Shown here piece by piece: positions 9,955 to 21,900 of a stretch of 64,000 nucleotides of DNA. Made by a program: the position numbers and the translations under genes. Below the pieces are notes generated by a model that worked only from the letters and a program-made list of their open reading frames with translations, did no database searches and had not been told where the DNA came from. Positions within the stretch are counted from its first letter, which is position 1. Each line of letters opens with the position of its first letter. The DNA is from Arenicola marina (Eukaryota > Annelida > Polychaeta > Arenicolidae), in assembly GCA_964019135.1 (NCBI GenBank), contig OZ025252.1, forward strand, positions 45,172,959-45,236,958, given 5' to 3'.

Positions 9955-12900
9955 GTTAACTGTCGTCTGCAGTGAAGTGTGTGTCACGTGACTGTCGTCT
10001 GCAGTGCAGTGTGTGCCACCTGACTGTCGTCTGCAGTGTGTGCTACCTGACTGTCGTCTGCAGTGCAGTGTGTGCCACCTGACTGTCGTCTGCAGTGCAG
10101 TGTGTGCCACCTGACTGTCGTCTGCAGTGTGTGCCACCTGACTGTCGTCTGCAGTGCAGTGTGTGCCACCTGACTGTCGTCTGCAGTGTGTACGACCCGA
10201 CTGTCGTCTGCAGTGTGTGCCACCTGACTGTCGTCTGCAGTGTGTGCCACCCGACTGTCGTCTGCAGTGTGTGCCACCCGACTGTCGTCTGCAGTGCAGT
10301 GTTTGCCACCTGACTGTCGTCTGCAGTGCAACGTGTGCCACCTGACTGTCGTCGGCAGTGTGTGCCACCCGACTGTCGTCTGCAGTGCAGTGTGTGCCAC
10401 CTGACTCGTCTGCAGTGCAGTGTGTGCCATCCGACTGTCGTCTGCAGTGCAGTGTGTGCCACCCGACTGTCGTCTGCAGTGCAGTGTGTGCCACCTGACT
10501 GTCGTCTGCAGTGTGTGCCACCCGACTGTCGTCTGCAGTGCAGTGTGTGCCACCTGACTGTCGTCTGCAGTGCAGTGTGTGCCACCGGACTGTCGTCTGC
10601 AGTGCAGTGTGTGCCACCTGACTGTCGTCTGCAGTGTGTGCCACCCGACTGTCGTCTGCAGTGCAGTGTGTGCCACCTGACTCGTCTGCAGTGCAGTGTG
10701 TGCCACCCGACTGTCGTCTGCAGTGCAGTGTGTGCCACCCGACTGTCGTCTGCAGTGCAGTGTGTGCCACCTGACTGTCGTCTGCAGTGTGTGCCACCCG
10801 ACTGTCGTCTGCAGTGCAGTGTGTGCCACCTGACTGTCGTCTGCAGTGCAGTGTGTGCCACCGGACTGTCGTCTGCAGTGCAGTGTGTGCCACCTGACTG
10901 TCGTCTGCAGTGTGTGCCACCCGACTGTCGTCTGCAGTGCAGTGTGTGCCACCTGACTGTCGTCTGCAGTGTGTGCCACCCGACTGTCGTCTGCAGTGCA
11001 GTGTGTGCCACCTGACTGTCGTCTGCAGTGCAGTGTGTGCCACCGGACTGTCGTCTGCAGTGCAGTGTGTGCCACCTGACTGTCGTCTGCAGTGTGTGCC
11101 ACCCGACTGTCGTCTGCAGTGCAGTGTGTGCCACCTGACTCGTCTGCAGTGCAGTGTGTGCCACCCGACTGTCGTCTGCAGTGCAGTGTGTGCCACCCGA
11201 CTGTCGTCTGCAGTGCAGTGTGTGCCACCTGACTGTCGTCTGCAGTGTGTGCCACCCGACTGTCGTCTGCAGTGCAGTGTGTGCCACCTGACTGTCGTCT
11301 GCAGTGCAACGTGTGCCACCTGACTGTCGTCTGCAGTGTGTGCCACCCGACTGTCGTCTGCAGTGCAGTGTGTGCCATCTGACTGTCGTTTGCAGTGTGT
11401 GCCACCTGACTGTCGTCTGCAGTGCAACGTGTGCCACCTGACTGTCGTCTGCAGTGTGTGCCACCCGACTGTCGTCTGCAGTGCAGTGTGTGCCATCTGA
11501 CTGTCGTTTGCAGTGTGTGCCACCTGACTGTCGTCTGCAGTGCAACGTGTGCCACCTGACTGTCGTCTGCAGTGTGTGCCACCCGACTGTCGTCTGCAAT
11601 GCAGTGTGTGCCACCTGACTGTCGTCTGCAGTGCAGTGTGTGCCACTTGACTGTCGTCTGCAGTGTGTGCCACCTGACTGTCATCTGCAGTGCAACGTGT
11701 GCCACCTGACTGTCGTCTGCAGTGTGTGCCACCCGACTGTCGTCTGCAGTGCAGTGTGTGCCACCTGACTGTCGTCTGCAGTGTGTGCCACCTGACTGTC
11801 ATCTGCAGTGCAACGTGTGCCACCTGACTGTCGTCTGCAGTGTGTGCCACCCGACTGTCGTCTGCAGTGCAGTGTGTGCCACCTGACTGTCGTCTGCAGT
11901 GTGTGCCACCCGACTGTCGTCTGCAGTGCAACGTGTGCCACCTGACTGTCGTCTGCAGTGTGTGCCACCCGACTGTCATCTGCAGTGCAGTGTGTGCCAT
12001 CTGACTGTCGTTTGCAGTGTGTGCCACCTGACTGTCGTCTGCAGTGCAACGTGTGCCACCTGACTGTCGTCTGCAGTGCAGTGTGTGCCACCTGACTGTC
12101 GTCTGCAGTGTGTGCCACCCGACTGTCGTCTGCAATGCAGTGTGTGCCACCTGACTGTCGTCTGCAGTGCAGTGTGTGCCACCTGACTGTCGTCTGCAGT
12201 GTGTGCCACCTGACTGTCATCTGCAGTGCAACGTGTGCCACCTGACTGTCGTCTGCAGTGTGTGCCACCCGACTGTCGTCTGCAGTGCAGTGTGTGCCAC
12301 CTGACTGTCGTCTGCAGTGTGTGCCACCTGACTGTCATCTGCAGTGCAACCTGTGCCACCTGACTGTCATCTGCAGTGTGTGCCACCCGACTGTCGTCTG
12401 CAGTGCAGTGTGTGCCACCTGACTGTCGTCTGCAGTGTGTGCCACCTGACTGTCATCTGCAGTGCAACGTGTGCCACCTGACTGTCGTCTGCAGTGTGTG
12501 CCACCCGACTGTCGTCTGCAATGCAGTGTGTGCCACCTGACTGTCGTCTGCAGTGCAGTGTGTGCCACCTGACTGTCGTCTGCAGTGTGTGCCACCTGAC
12601 TCGTCTGCAATGCAGTGTGTGCCACCTGATTGTCATCTGCAGTGCAACGTGTGCCACCTGACTGCCGTCTGCAGTGTGTGCCACCCGACTGTCGTCTGCA
12701 GTGCAGTGTGTGCCACCTGACTGTCGTCTGCAGTGTGTGCCACCTGACTGTCATCTGCAGTGCAACGTGTGCCACCTGACTGTCGTCTGCAGTGTGTGCC
12801 ACCCGACTGTCGTCTGCAGTGCAGTGTGTGCCACCTGACTGCCGTCTGCAGTGTGTGCCACCCGACTGTCGTCTGCAGTGCAGTGTGTGCCACCTGACTG

Positions 12901-13045
12901 TCGTCTGCAGTGTGTGCCACCTGACTGTCATCTGCAGTGCAACGTGTGCCACCTGACTGTCGTCTGCAGTGTGTGCCACCCGACTGTCGTCTGCAGTGCA
13001 GTGCAGTGTGTGCCATCTGGCTGTCGTTTGCAGTGTGCGTCATCT
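9955..13045. repeat. 3.1-kb minisatellite of 27- and 32-bp units
   Basis: Roughly 100 tandem units built on GACTGTCGTCTGCAGTG with GTGTGCCACC. The two length classes differ by an extra TGCAG. Base variants (CTGACT/CCGACT, GCAACG for GCAGTG, TCATCT for TCGTCT) are combined into longer blocks, so there is higher-order structure. Long open frames run through it on both strands (up to 773 codons on the minus strand). They are pure repeat translation with no domain and should not be taken as genes. Confidence 0.95.
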
Positions 13046-14094
13046 CAGAAGACTTTTGCGTACAGTACACGTAAATTAAATGAGTAAACATACTACCCCA
13101 AGAACGGAATTGTCCATTAATATTGGATATTTGACCATCGAAGCTCGGCGGATCCGGACGCTTCTGCCTGCAAAGCCTTCTTGAATTGCATCTAGTTTTG
13201 TTACGTGTGTATCCTTCATGCTTCATTCACGTATAACTCTCCATCAATGTGCTAAAGTGTTGAATACTGAACAGCAATGCACTGTTGTCACGTAGTTATC
13301 ATGTTATGCGAAGTGATCATGGAGATGTGTCGATGGGAGTGTGGCGGAATCTGGGACAGTGACGCGTTTGCAGTTAACGAGTCGAGACTCCTAAGGAATA
13401 CGTTCTCTTAGTGTTTCAAACAAAGATCTACTATACTTATACTGAACTACACTTGGCGTACATAGTATGAAGGCAGAATACGTCCATCTCGTTTAACTTT
13501 AATTGCGTTCAATGGCATATTAAGTTTAAATTAAGAACAGATCCGTAGCCTTTACTGTGTCTAGGCTACCGCCATCACTATACCTTTTACAGTATCTAAA
13601 TTGTAAAAAGCTCCCTTGGGTAAAATCAGAACTTCTGTTTATTTCCATATTCGATCATCATGCTTGTATGTTTGCTTGGCTTTCTGAACGGAGTTTGACG
13701 CGCGCGTTATTGTCTATTTATTTTGTTTGATATGTCTGATTTTGTTTCGCTTGGAAACTTCAGCATCAAAGGTTATCATGTTGATTATGATTAGTTTCAC
13801 ATCTGTTACTTTTTGGTTTAGTCTCGCGATAACACTAGTTCACAATGTATTTTCTGGTTAATCTAATGTGCATGTATTGTATAAACGACACACATGTAGA
13901 CTGTTTGATACAGGTCTTATAATCGAATAAACGTTTTACCTGCAGGTCGGTTTTGTGTCAATGTATTGTATTAAAGTACGACACAAGCGATTTCCTGATC
14001 CGTGTTTTGGAGATCCGGGGGGAGACGACGTGGGATGTCTTCTCATAGCCGGAAGAATCCCCCCATAACCTTCCTCCAGTGTAGAGTAGTTCTA
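13046..14094. other. Unique non-coding stretch right of the large arrays
   Basis: Unique sequence with no recognisable exon. AATAAA occurs on the plus strand at 13925-13930, a possible but distant polyadenylation signal for YPEL5. Confidence 0.45.
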
Positions 14095-14230
14095 CAGACC
14101 TCACTAGGCTAAGCTGCAGATCAACATGGTTGTGGTTTCGAACCCTGAGACTGCCAACTGAGGAAAGTTTCATACAACCCCAGTTCCTTTACCCGGGAGG
14201 TTTCTGGGCCTAATTTAGTCTTCATGTGAA
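14095..14230 (+). mobile_element. Possible tRNA-derived SINE fragment
   Basis: A tRNA-like stretch with an A-box-like segment (AGGCTAAGCTGCAG) followed by a B-box-like GGTTTCGAACCC at 14134-14145. No anticodon arm is clear, so it is not a functional tRNA. The downstream body and boundaries are not certain. Confidence 0.35.
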
Positions 14231-16315
14231 CCAAAATGACCAAAAACACTAACATTCCAATTTTTCTCTAGTCTGGGCACCTAGCGGCGAGGCGCTGAAG
14301 CATTTAGACAGCTGATGGAGAGCCTATGCGAATGAAACCCTTTACGTCACGTGTGCTAGAGTACAAAAGACCTCCAAAGGTTAAGCTTGTTTAGTTGACA
14401 TCAGCTGCGCGGACTCTTTCGCCCTCTGCGATCACCGGTCTCAGCTATCCCGAAAATAGTACAAATGGAGCCTGTCCATGGTATACATCGCTCCATTCTT
14501 GCCTAAACATATAATGATGGCTTGGAAAACCATAAACACAATGAAATTTACACCCAACCAAATGTAATTCTGGCTATTACGGCTATTTTACCTTCTAATT
14601 ATTTTTGCAGATAATTCTCGTTCATGTTAGACGTTCTACACACCATGCTAAAATGAAAGCTTAACAATTTGCTTTATTACTAGGTGGTAGGGCTAAACAT
14701 AGGCATCATAATTAGATTTGAAAGCAGAGTTCTCAAACTTATATTATATATATAATACACAGAATCTTCGGCCGCATGATTTTTTTTTATATCGGTGACA
14801 CTTTTATGTTTTTTATAAGCCGTTCATATATAATTACGTCTTATAATGTGAGGTGCCAAGGCAGGTGTAGGGGTCTGGAAGGAGGGGTCCAATGTCCAGT
14901 ACCGATTTTTCTAAATTCTCAAGTGTCGATAATTCAGGACTTTCCGTGTCGCTTTTTGGCTATGTTCAGTGTCGTTTTTTTTTCAACATCTGTGTCGATG
15001 TCGCTTTTTTAGATCCTCAGTGTCAGAATTTTGGGGTCACTGTCAATTTTTCAAATAAAACTGGTGTTTGAGGCCAGGTTTGTGTACATATCGGCGAAAC
15101 TAGGTCTACGATCCTTGGACTTCCGTAACATCGGGACATAAAGCATGAACGATAATAAAACGGAAGTCAATCTCCCATTCATTGTTCGCATTTGTTATCC
15201 ACTTTGCTTAAGGTATTTTACTCAGTTTACTTTTTACGGGAATTATTTTTGTAAATTATAGAACATTTACCAGATTTCAAACTAGTCTCAAATGTTAGTC
15301 AGTTCTTATGTTCATAAGAGTTAAACGGACCACTTGCAAATCCGCTAATTATTGCAAAATTGTTTCATAACTAGTCTACTCCGCATTAATAGCTACCAAT
15401 GGCTGGCATATCCAATGAAAGCAACCATAAAACGTGTGCGGAGTTACTGATATGGTGAAATGATGAAAACCGCAGACATACTGAATCGCTCATTTGGTGA
15501 CAATAAAACCAAACATAAAAAAACAAAGCAGAATGCATGCCGTATTTATTCCCTTCGTCATAACATTATCAGAATAATGATATAAAAGATTGGATACAAA
15601 CAAAGCTACAGGCAACGAATAATGAAACTCCTTCAAAACATTACAGAAAATCGTAGACTGTGCGCATAACATACATAACCCATAGATATAAATAAAATAC
15701 ACATCCGCCCTAGTATTATCTATTATCCGGTTTTACTGATGTGTGGATATATAACACCAGCTTTCAGCGTCGCGGGACTCGAGGGTTTCGCGGTGAGGAG
15801 TCATCCGTCTGTTTTAAATACAGAAGCTGTACGGTGAGTGAACGCTTGGTCGATATTGGCCCGCAATATTTGTAAACACATTGATTCATGCAAACTTTAT
15901 ACTCAGACCAGAGTAAACTCTCCCGCCGCTACCATACCTCATCCGCAATAAGGCCCCCCTCAAATAAAATTAATTTAATTAGACTTTGGAACATGTATAG
16001 CACCACCAATGATTCGTTCCTACCACACTTTTTATAATATGCACTTGTTCGCATGATTACTAATTAAGTCAGTTTGATACAGTGCCCGTCAATTACTAAG
16101 ATCAATGTAAAGCGTCATTATAATATTTGTACGCATTTACTGAGATCAAAATCAGCACCAGCTTCATTCGCGTTCATTAAATTGCACACCCAACAAAACA
16201 AAAACAAAATTGGAAGTCGCTACAGGTGGTCCGGGGATTTCCTCGATGCTTTGCGTCAGAAATTCACCTCAAAGTTCTTCAAGGAGTGAAGACGGAAGCC
16301 ATTTCCGGTCCACCG
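14231..16315. other. Unique non-coding stretch
   Basis: AT-balanced unique sequence with several short open frames, none protein-like. A T-rich tract with repeated GTGTCG-type motifs lies at about 14930-15040. I see no gene. Confidence 0.45.
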
Positions 16316-16340
16316 TGAGTCACGTGACTCAGTGACGTAA
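16316..16340. promoter_or_regulatory. AP-1/E-box composite palindrome with adjacent CRE-like site
   Basis: TGAGTCACGTGACTCA (16316-16331) is a perfect 16-bp palindrome. It contains TGAGTCA and TGACTCA (AP-1 sites) overlapping the GTCACGTGAC E-box that MiT/TFE factors favour. TGACGTAA, CRE-like, follows at 16333-16340. Upstream at 16292-16309 there are GGAAG and TTCCGG ETS-like motifs. This looks like a regulatory element or promoter, but no transcript can be attached to it. Confidence 0.55.
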
Positions 16341-16946
16341 CCATCTGTAAGAACAATGCGTCACGCGGACGTCTTATTTAACCTCTTAACTAAACCGAAA
16401 AATAATTAATTAAATGAAATTAAATGCAAAACCTGCTCATGTTACCTTTAATCGCAGGCCGAATAGCGCATTATTGAACACTTTAAAACCACTTGTCAAA
16501 TTAATAATACGAAAACAGACTTATCGAAGAATTAATAAATGAATACCATAACTATGGAGATCTCTAATAAAAGAAAATTAGTTAAATATCCTGGGGACTG
16601 GATACAGATATTGTACGCATGCTTCAAACAACAACAGCAAATAAAAAAAACGCGGGTCATCTAATATATTGATGCTTTCGCACACTAAACTTAGAACGAT
16701 TACCATTAATGCATCGGTCCTGGCACACATGAAGCTCAGCCTACCTGGCGTACATCCGGGTTAGTTATCAGCGAACGAGAGACCGGCAAGCGACGAACAC
16801 AGGGTAGCACACTACACTCCACAGCAGCCGTGTTGACATCGCGACAACGAAAGCATTAGTTTTCTACAACTACAGATTACGTCGCATGCAATCAGCATCA
16901 CAGATAGAACTAATAGATTCGGAGAATTAACTCAAGAGGACAGGCC
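16341..16946. other. Unique non-coding stretch between two regulatory palindromes
   Basis: No coding, repeat or RNA feature was recognised here. Confidence 0.4.
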
Positions 16947-16960
16947 GTTGCCATGGCAAC
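16947..16960. promoter_or_regulatory. Perfect RFX X-box
   Basis: GTTGCCATGGCAAC is the full palindromic X-box consensus bound by RFX factors, which drive ciliary genes across animals. It lies in unique sequence about 4 kb beyond the end of PLEKHG. No ciliary gene is visible next to it. Confidence 0.6.
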
Positions 16961-18229
16961 GTTTATGACGACCACCGGTTTCCCACCAGTCAGTGAATCT
17001 AGAGCATGATATACTCAAGTACCACATGAGCAAAGAAAACAGGAAACCCATAGTTTTTTTTCACTATATATGATATAATGTATATTTTCTCAATCACCGA
17101 AATGCAGCAGCGAGCAAGTATTTTTCTGTACATGTTACATAGTTCGCTAAATGACAGGCCATAATAAAAGTACGCATTTTGACCATCATTACATCTATAT
17201 TATTTTATCATATAGAAAACTGTTTGTGACCAACGAGGCAAAAAATACATCAGCAACAGCATCAAAAGAAATAATGAACAAAAATATCTACACATATATA
17301 ATGTCTTCGTTTTGGCGATTTTCTTCGCCCAATCGTAGGACATTAACACGCGGCATCCAAGATTTCCACAGGAGGGAAGACTGTTCTGTGTCACCGAGCC
17401 GAACAGTCAAATACAAACAGTGGAAGATAAATAACAGACGAGTTCCAGGTTCAAAGATTCAATGGCCGAAATGATAAAGGAGATTATACTCGGAAGACAG
17501 ATTAAATAAACTAGCGCTTGATGTATATTTCCGATACTTCTATATCTTAGTGCTAGACACTCTTCCGTTGGCGGAGGTCGCTCATTCGTCAGTCCCTCTA
17601 CCCCCATATGACGACAAATTAGATCTCAGCAAGGCGTGGGGTCTCTATCGGTTTGATGCAACATTTGACAGCGTTATCCATTTACAATTTGAAAAGCCTG
17701 AACGAGTACAAATAAGAGCTGTTCAAAGCGGAGATTTTCTTTTACCTCAGTTATTTGAAAAAAACCCATACCATTTCAATTAAAACTGTCACTGGCACTG
17801 TGATTCGATTCCAGCGGTAAATTTATCTTACGTAGGAATGACTATTTGGATGGTCCAATCTGATGTTTGCGTCTATAGGGCATAGAGACTGGTGCCTCTA
17901 CACTGCCACCACGAGGCAGAACACCGGTTTGTTTCCAGGTATCAGTTTGAGGGGTTCACTGCAACCAACTCCCGACTATCCATTGACAAAACTCACACCA
18001 CAAATCTGCAGTTTGCTTAGCCGTCAACTGAAATGATCTATTAACTTAAACCATTTGGCACACCAGTATGTATAGGACTGCCGTGTAACCAGGACTCAGT
18101 ATCGGTTGCGTGAACTTTACCAGCCTTGGTACTTATGGCAGAGGGATCCATTGATGGAAGGCGGCGCGGCGGGGACACCCTGAGAGAACACGCAGCGAGA
18201 TAAACGCACTAGACAAGCACTAATGACAG
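16961..18229. other. Non-coding stretch; one unassigned open frame
   Basis: The only frame with a protein-like composition is plus-strand 17550-17783 (77 residues). It has no motif I recognise and no splice context, so I do not call it a gene. The right part probably belongs to the PLEKHG 3' UTR or to the intergenic space. Confidence 0.4.
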
Positions 18230-18375
18230 AGAAAGCGACATCATAGCGTCCTCCTAGGAAAGCGACATCATAGCGTCCTCCTAGGAAAGCGACATCATAG
18301 CGTCCTCCTTGAGAAGCGACATCATAGCGTCCTCCTAGGGAAGCGACATCATAGCGTCCTCCTAGGGAAGCGGCT
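18230..18375. repeat. 27-bp minisatellite, 5 copies
   Basis: Unit of 27 bp around GCGACATCATAGCGTCCTCC, five copies with few differences, downstream of the PLEKHG stop codon. Confidence 0.9.
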
Positions 18376-18957
18376 ACCAGAGAAATCACCACAGCACAAC
18401 GACTGATTCTGTCGCCAAGTGAGACGCATGCTGTGAGTAATCGGCGACAAAGTTCGTTGGGTTCAATCTAAAGATTTGATTGGAATGTTCACCCCCTCTC
18501 TCTGGCCGCAAGCTTTGCAATAACCACAGGGAGAGCCACCACAAGTAAGCGTTACTGAACATAAGTGGAACATTTAGCTTTGCTTTGATAACTGGCAAAT
18601 GATTGGAAGAATCTGATTCCATGTAATCATGTATGACTGATGAGTCTCAAGGGGGTTTCCAGTACGTCCTGGGGGCGTGAGCTTGCGATGGTTCGGGCCA
18701 GGCTGCGGAGTAACCAAAGCCCACAGTGGAAAGGACGTTATCGTTATTAAAGCGTTATAACAGCGGCCAGAGGGAGAAAGACTGTCTACGTGACACACCA
18801 CACGTGTCAAAGGCACCACAGCACGCCACAGGTCAACGGGGGAGGAGGCGGTTGTATTTGTTAGCACTGATGACTTCACAGAGGTCAACGGCGAAGGAAT
18901 GAGGTGGGAGGGGTAGGGAATAGGGTTGGGGGGTGGGGGGGGGTGGAGTAGTTGTCG
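18376..18957 (-). other. PLEKHG: PLEKHG 3' UTR region
   Basis: Sequence directly after the PLEKHG stop codon on the minus strand. No AATAAA or ATTAAA was recognised on that strand here, so the 3' end of the transcript is not placed. Confidence 0.4.
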
Positions 18958-21900
18958 TTAGCACTGCGAATCCACCCCCTCCAGAGGCTGGTGCACGGAC
19001 ATGACTCCCTGGATCATCTCGATGATCTCCCGGACGTACCCGCGTCTGGTCGGCGAGATGGCTTCCGGAATGTGCCCCTCCCCGTCGTCGGCGCCGGCGT
19101 CGCCCCGGCCGTCCCGCTCGTCTCCGGACGGCGTCTTGTACTCCGGATCGATGCTGTAGCTGTTCTGCCGGATCCGGGTGAGCGTGGCGCACTCCACCAG
19201 CTCGCGAGTCCGCTCCCGAATGGACTTGAGCGGCACGGGACTCTCCGGAGTGACGGGCGTTAGCGAGCCCGCCGCCACGGGGGTTCCGGAGCCGGACAGC
19301 GGATCCACCCGCTGCTGCTGATCCAGCCGGATCGGACTCCCGGGACACGCCGGGGAGCCGGATTGCGCCTCTAGGGTCTTCAGGATCTCCTGAATCCCGC
19401 GGGCCTTCTCCTTGCGTTTCACCTCCAGTCTGGACACCTGTTTGGCCCGGCATCGCTGCTCGATCAGCCGGACCGTCTCCCTGATGGACATCTTCAGGAA
19501 CGGGGAGGGATCCGTGTCCACCCCCGAGGCGGTGTCCGGATCACCGGCGGCGCTCCCTGAAGGGTTGTCCCGGGGCGAGTCCAGACGGATCCGGAGCGAC
19601 CCCATGCTGCTCCGCTCCAGATCCTTCACCAGGCGATCCTCGTAAAAGAAATCTGCATTCGATTCGTCAGCTGTTTTTACGGCTTTAGGATTCATAAAGT
19701 GATCCAGATACCGTGGGGAGTTCCGCAGTTCTGAACCACTGACGTCACGGCCGCCTCTATGGAGTGCGGGACTCATCCCTCCCGGGTGAGATCCATTGAG
19801 GCGCCGGAGCGCAGAGCTCGCCGCCTCCTCATCGCACTCCATGACGACTGTACCGCCACCTGGCGGCTCAGGCAGAACTTCCGCTTCCACTTCCGCCTGT
19901 TCGCAGTTCATATCCTCTTCCTGGGCGGCCTCGATCACCGCATGTGTGACAGTCTGGATCGGGGAGGATGGTCGGGGATGGGGGTGGCACGACGCCTCAG
20001 GCGGGTCGTGGGTGGGGGTGGGGGGCTGTGGGCGGGCGGGGCGGTGACGGGTCAGCGTGTAGGCCCCCAGGACCACGGGTTTGGTGGTCGCCATCCGGGC
20101 ACCCACCGACTGACCCCCCTGCTGGTTCTCCTTCAGCAGATCCCGAAGCTCCGCCTTCATGGACCCCTGGCGGCGACACTGGGGGGACTCGTCTCGATCC
20201 CGATCCCGATCTCGCTCCCCATCGCGAGACTTGCTGCGTTTGCCGATCCAGGGTCGGTGTTTGCTCCGGACGCGATCCGAGTACACGCGCGCGATCTGCT
20301 TCACCAGCCGCTGCTTCTTGTCCTTCAGCTTGTCCCCCCGGCTGGCGGCCTCAGGGGTGTGGGGGTGGTTGTCAAGGTGACAGACGCGGTACATGTCCTC
20401 GGCGGAGCGGGCGCGGATGGTGGGGCGCGTGGGGCTCGTCTCCAGGGAGCGGGTGGCCGCCGCCGCCCCTCCGCGGGGGGTCCCCGGGCTGCGCAGCCGT
20501 AGCTTGCTGGTCAGGCTGTGGAGGGCGTGCTTCAGGGAGTCCACGATGCTCTCCCCGGGGGCGGGGCTGGTGGAGGGTCGCGGCCGCTGGGTCGAGGCGG
20601 CGCAGCTGGTCGAGTGCACGGTGGTGCCGTGGAAGCTTCCCGGCCGCTGGATGAAGAGGCCGGGGGGGCCCGGGGAGCAGGGCGAGGAGGGGTCCGAGGG
20701 GGACACGGGCTGGGGGAAGCGCGGGGTGGTCCCCCGGCCGCGGCCGGAGCCACCCCCGCCCCCGCCCTCGTCCTCATCCGGGGAGGTGGCCTTCAGGTAG
20801 TCCTCAAGGTCGGACCACACGGCCTCGGCGGCCGCGGGGCTGCCGCAGGGGGGAGGCGCCAGTGGCGGGGGGGAGGAGCAAGAGGCGGACCCCACCCCAG
20901 CCTTACCCCCGTGACACCCGCCCACCACCCCCGAGGAGCCACAGCCACCGGGGCTGCCCCCCGGGAGCCCCCCTCGCCCCGTGTCCAGCAGGTCGCTATG
21001 GAGACTGTTGGCCAGGACGGTGGCCCCGGCCGCCCACCCCTCGGCCTCGGAGGGGGACTCCATGAGGCTGCGGGGCGGGGTGGCGTAGCGGCTGACCACC
21101 TTGCCGCGCTCCCGGCACCGCGCGATCTCCTGCAGCAACATCTCGGGGCCCAGGTCTCGCGGCGGCGTGGCCAGGCGCGCCAGCCGCCGCTGCAGCTCCG
21201 GATCCAGGCGGATCTTCACCGGTGACGTGGCGGAGGCGGCCGACGCCAGGAACGCCGTCCTGTTGCTGAACACCGCCGTCTCGGACACCCTCCGCCTGTG
21301 ACCTTTACCAGACCTATTGCGCCCGCCGTCTGCCGGCGAACCGGACAACTCGTCCAAGAGGTCGTCTTCAGAATTGAACGACTGCGATTTGACCAGTTTG
21401 GAAGAGCGTTTGACCTTGGGTTTGCGGTCGCCGCCGGCGTCCGGCCGCATGATCACCTCCTTGGGGTCGTACAGGTGGCGCGGTAGGCAGCAGGGGGGCT
21501 CGGCGCGGGGCACCCAGGGGTTCTGGTGGTCGCAGGTCGGGATGCTGTCTGAGGGACCCTTCACGCGCTGATGCAGCGGGCGGGCGCCCCCCACGTACGT
21601 GCTGTCCCTCACGGCCGGCGTGGCATCGGTCACGTAGCTCTGGATGGCCGTCAGACTCGACAAGGACGCGCCAAGGTCACCCATGAGTGCCGCCGCGGCC
21701 GATGCTCGGCCAGCGCGCGTGGCCTGCTTAGACGGCGACGACCCAGCGCTGATGTCACCGTCCGCGGCGGCCATCGTGGTGACGTCATCGCATTGTCCCA
21801 CGCGCCAGTTGTCGTACACCCCCGAGCTGGCCTTGGAATTCCTCGACCCGCTGAAGAGCTGACTCCCTCCTAGATCCCACATAGGAGACGGCGACACCCC

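Noticed and set aside
9829-12386. Long minus-strand open frames of 136-773 codons
   Set aside because: They are direct translations of the 27/32-bp array, in several frames and with no domain or splice context.
13925-13930. AATAAA as the YPEL5 polyadenylation signal
   Set aside because: It would imply a 3' UTR of more than 5 kb crossing two large arrays; possible but not supported by anything in the sequence.
14095-14175. A functional tRNA gene
   Set aside because: A- and B-box-like motifs are present but no consistent cloverleaf or anticodon arm; more likely a SINE fragment.
17550-17783. 77-residue plus-strand frame with protein-like composition
   Set aside because: No recognised motif, no splice or promoter context, and no homologue that I know.
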